Below, piece after piece: positions 7,004-7,179 of a stretch of DNA of 7,179 bases. The stretch is from Helicobacteraceae bacterium (GTDB lineage Bacteria; Campylobacterota; Campylobacteria; Campylobacterales; Sulfurimonadaceae), in the NCBI GenBank assembly GCA_027056525.1, contig JALUKO010000326.1, forward strand, positions 1 through 7,179, in the 5' to 3' direction. Position 1 is the first letter of the stretch; every line of letters begins with the position of its first letter. The translations under genes and the position numbers were made by a program. The notes under the pieces are model-generated. The model worked only from the letters and a program-made list of their open reading frames with translations, ran no database searches and was not told the origin of the DNA.

Positions 7004-7008
7004 TGCAA
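6993..7008 (+). other. Small inverted repeat over the ygiQ stop codon
   Basis: TTGCAT (6993-6998), loop CCTA, ATGCAA (7003-7008): a perfect but A/U-rich 6-bp stem enclosing the TAA stop. The nearest T-run begins 14 bases later, inside the next promoter, so this is at best a weak terminator and may be chance. Confidence 0.25.
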
Positions 7009-7012
7009 TACT

Positions 7013-7021
7013 TGATATAAT
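7013..7021 (+). promoter_or_regulatory. Extended -10 promoter for the downstream lipoprotein gene
   Basis: TGATATAAT is a full extended -10 (TGnTATAAT), 10 bases after the ygiQ stop. The transcript should start near 7028. AAGGAA (7034-7039) follows, 6 bases before the ATG at 7046. No -35 is needed with an extended -10. This argues that the next gene is expressed independently of ygiQ. Confidence 0.65.
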
Positions 7022-7045
7022 TGTTTTTTATAAAAGGAATTTTTG

Positions 7046-7179
7046 ATGTATAAATTTGTTGGTATATTTTTGGCTGGGTTTATAGTGTTATTTTCAGGGT
7101 GTGCAGGAGTCGCAAATAATTTATATAAGTTCGATTATATATCGCTTGATTTCATTAGTGATATAGATAATGAAGTTTC
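7046..7179 (+). CDS. Putative lipoprotein, N-terminal fragment (cut by window edge)
   Basis: An open frame of 44 complete codons runs off the right edge. It was found by its promoter and ribosome binding site (AAGGAA, 6 bases from ATG). The first 18 residues form a short lipoprotein signal: one Lys at position 3, a hydrophobic stretch (FVGIFLAGFIVLF), then FSGC with C19 as the likely lipidated cysteine. Phe at -3 is less usual than Leu, but Ser at -2 and Gly at -1 are typical. Residue +2 is Ala, which does not suggest inner-membrane retention by the E. coli rule. The visible mature part (residues 19-44) is rich in Asp, Ile and Tyr and matches no family I recognise. Function unknown; a membrane-anchored envelope protein is inferred from the signal only. 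Confidence 0.75.
   Translation, partial: MYKFVGIFLAGFIVLFSGCAGVANNLYKFDYISLDFISDIDNEV

Noticed and set aside
1..7179. A novel defence, mobile or biosynthetic system
   Set aside because: Every long gene belongs to a known family with intact motifs, base composition looks even, and I saw no direct-repeat arrays, transposase, integrase, attachment sites or toxin-antitoxin pair.

Overview
This looks like ordinary chromosomal DNA from an AT-rich bacterium, most likely a Campylobacterota (Epsilonproteobacteria) member of the Sulfurimonas/Arcobacter type. The lineage is inferred from several hints. Coding sequence is AT-rich. Good TATAAT -10 boxes occur without a recognisable -35 box. Short AAGG-type ribosome binding sites sit 6-8 bases before the starts. 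The gene set combines UvrA, an NfsB/RdxA-type nitroreductase, a family II pyrophosphatase, an AMP-forming acyl-CoA synthetase and YgiQ. No sequence search was possible, so genus-level placement is only a guess.

Layout: 1-1836 is the 3' two thirds of uvrA (nucleotide excision repair), whose frame is open from the first base. After 14 bases comes an NAD(P)H/FMN nitroreductase-family gene (1851-2480), probably cotranscribed with uvrA. A 53-base gap carries a clear -10 box and leads to ppaC (2534-3460), a manganese-dependent family II inorganic pyrophosphatase with all recognisable catalytic motifs. ppaC converges on a minus-strand acyl-CoA synthetase gene (3469-5133); only 8 bases separate them, and one perfect hairpin contains both TAG stop codons. 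An 88-base divergent promoter region (5134-5221) separates the synthetase from ygiQ (5222-7003), a radical SAM protein of unknown function that starts at TTG. The window ends with an extended -10 promoter and the first 44 codons of a probable small lipoprotein (7046-end, cut by the window edge).

Functional links are loose. The acyl-CoA synthetase releases pyrophosphate and PpaC hydrolyses it, but the two genes converge and are not an operon. No mobile element, CRISPR array, tRNA, rRNA or defence-type module is visible. No stretch over about 90 bases lacks a gene. I do not see an undescribed system here. The parts most worth a second look are the second cysteine cluster and short C-terminus of YgiQ, the shared-stop hairpin, the cysteine pair in the nitroreductase and the unrecognised lipoprotein at the right edge.
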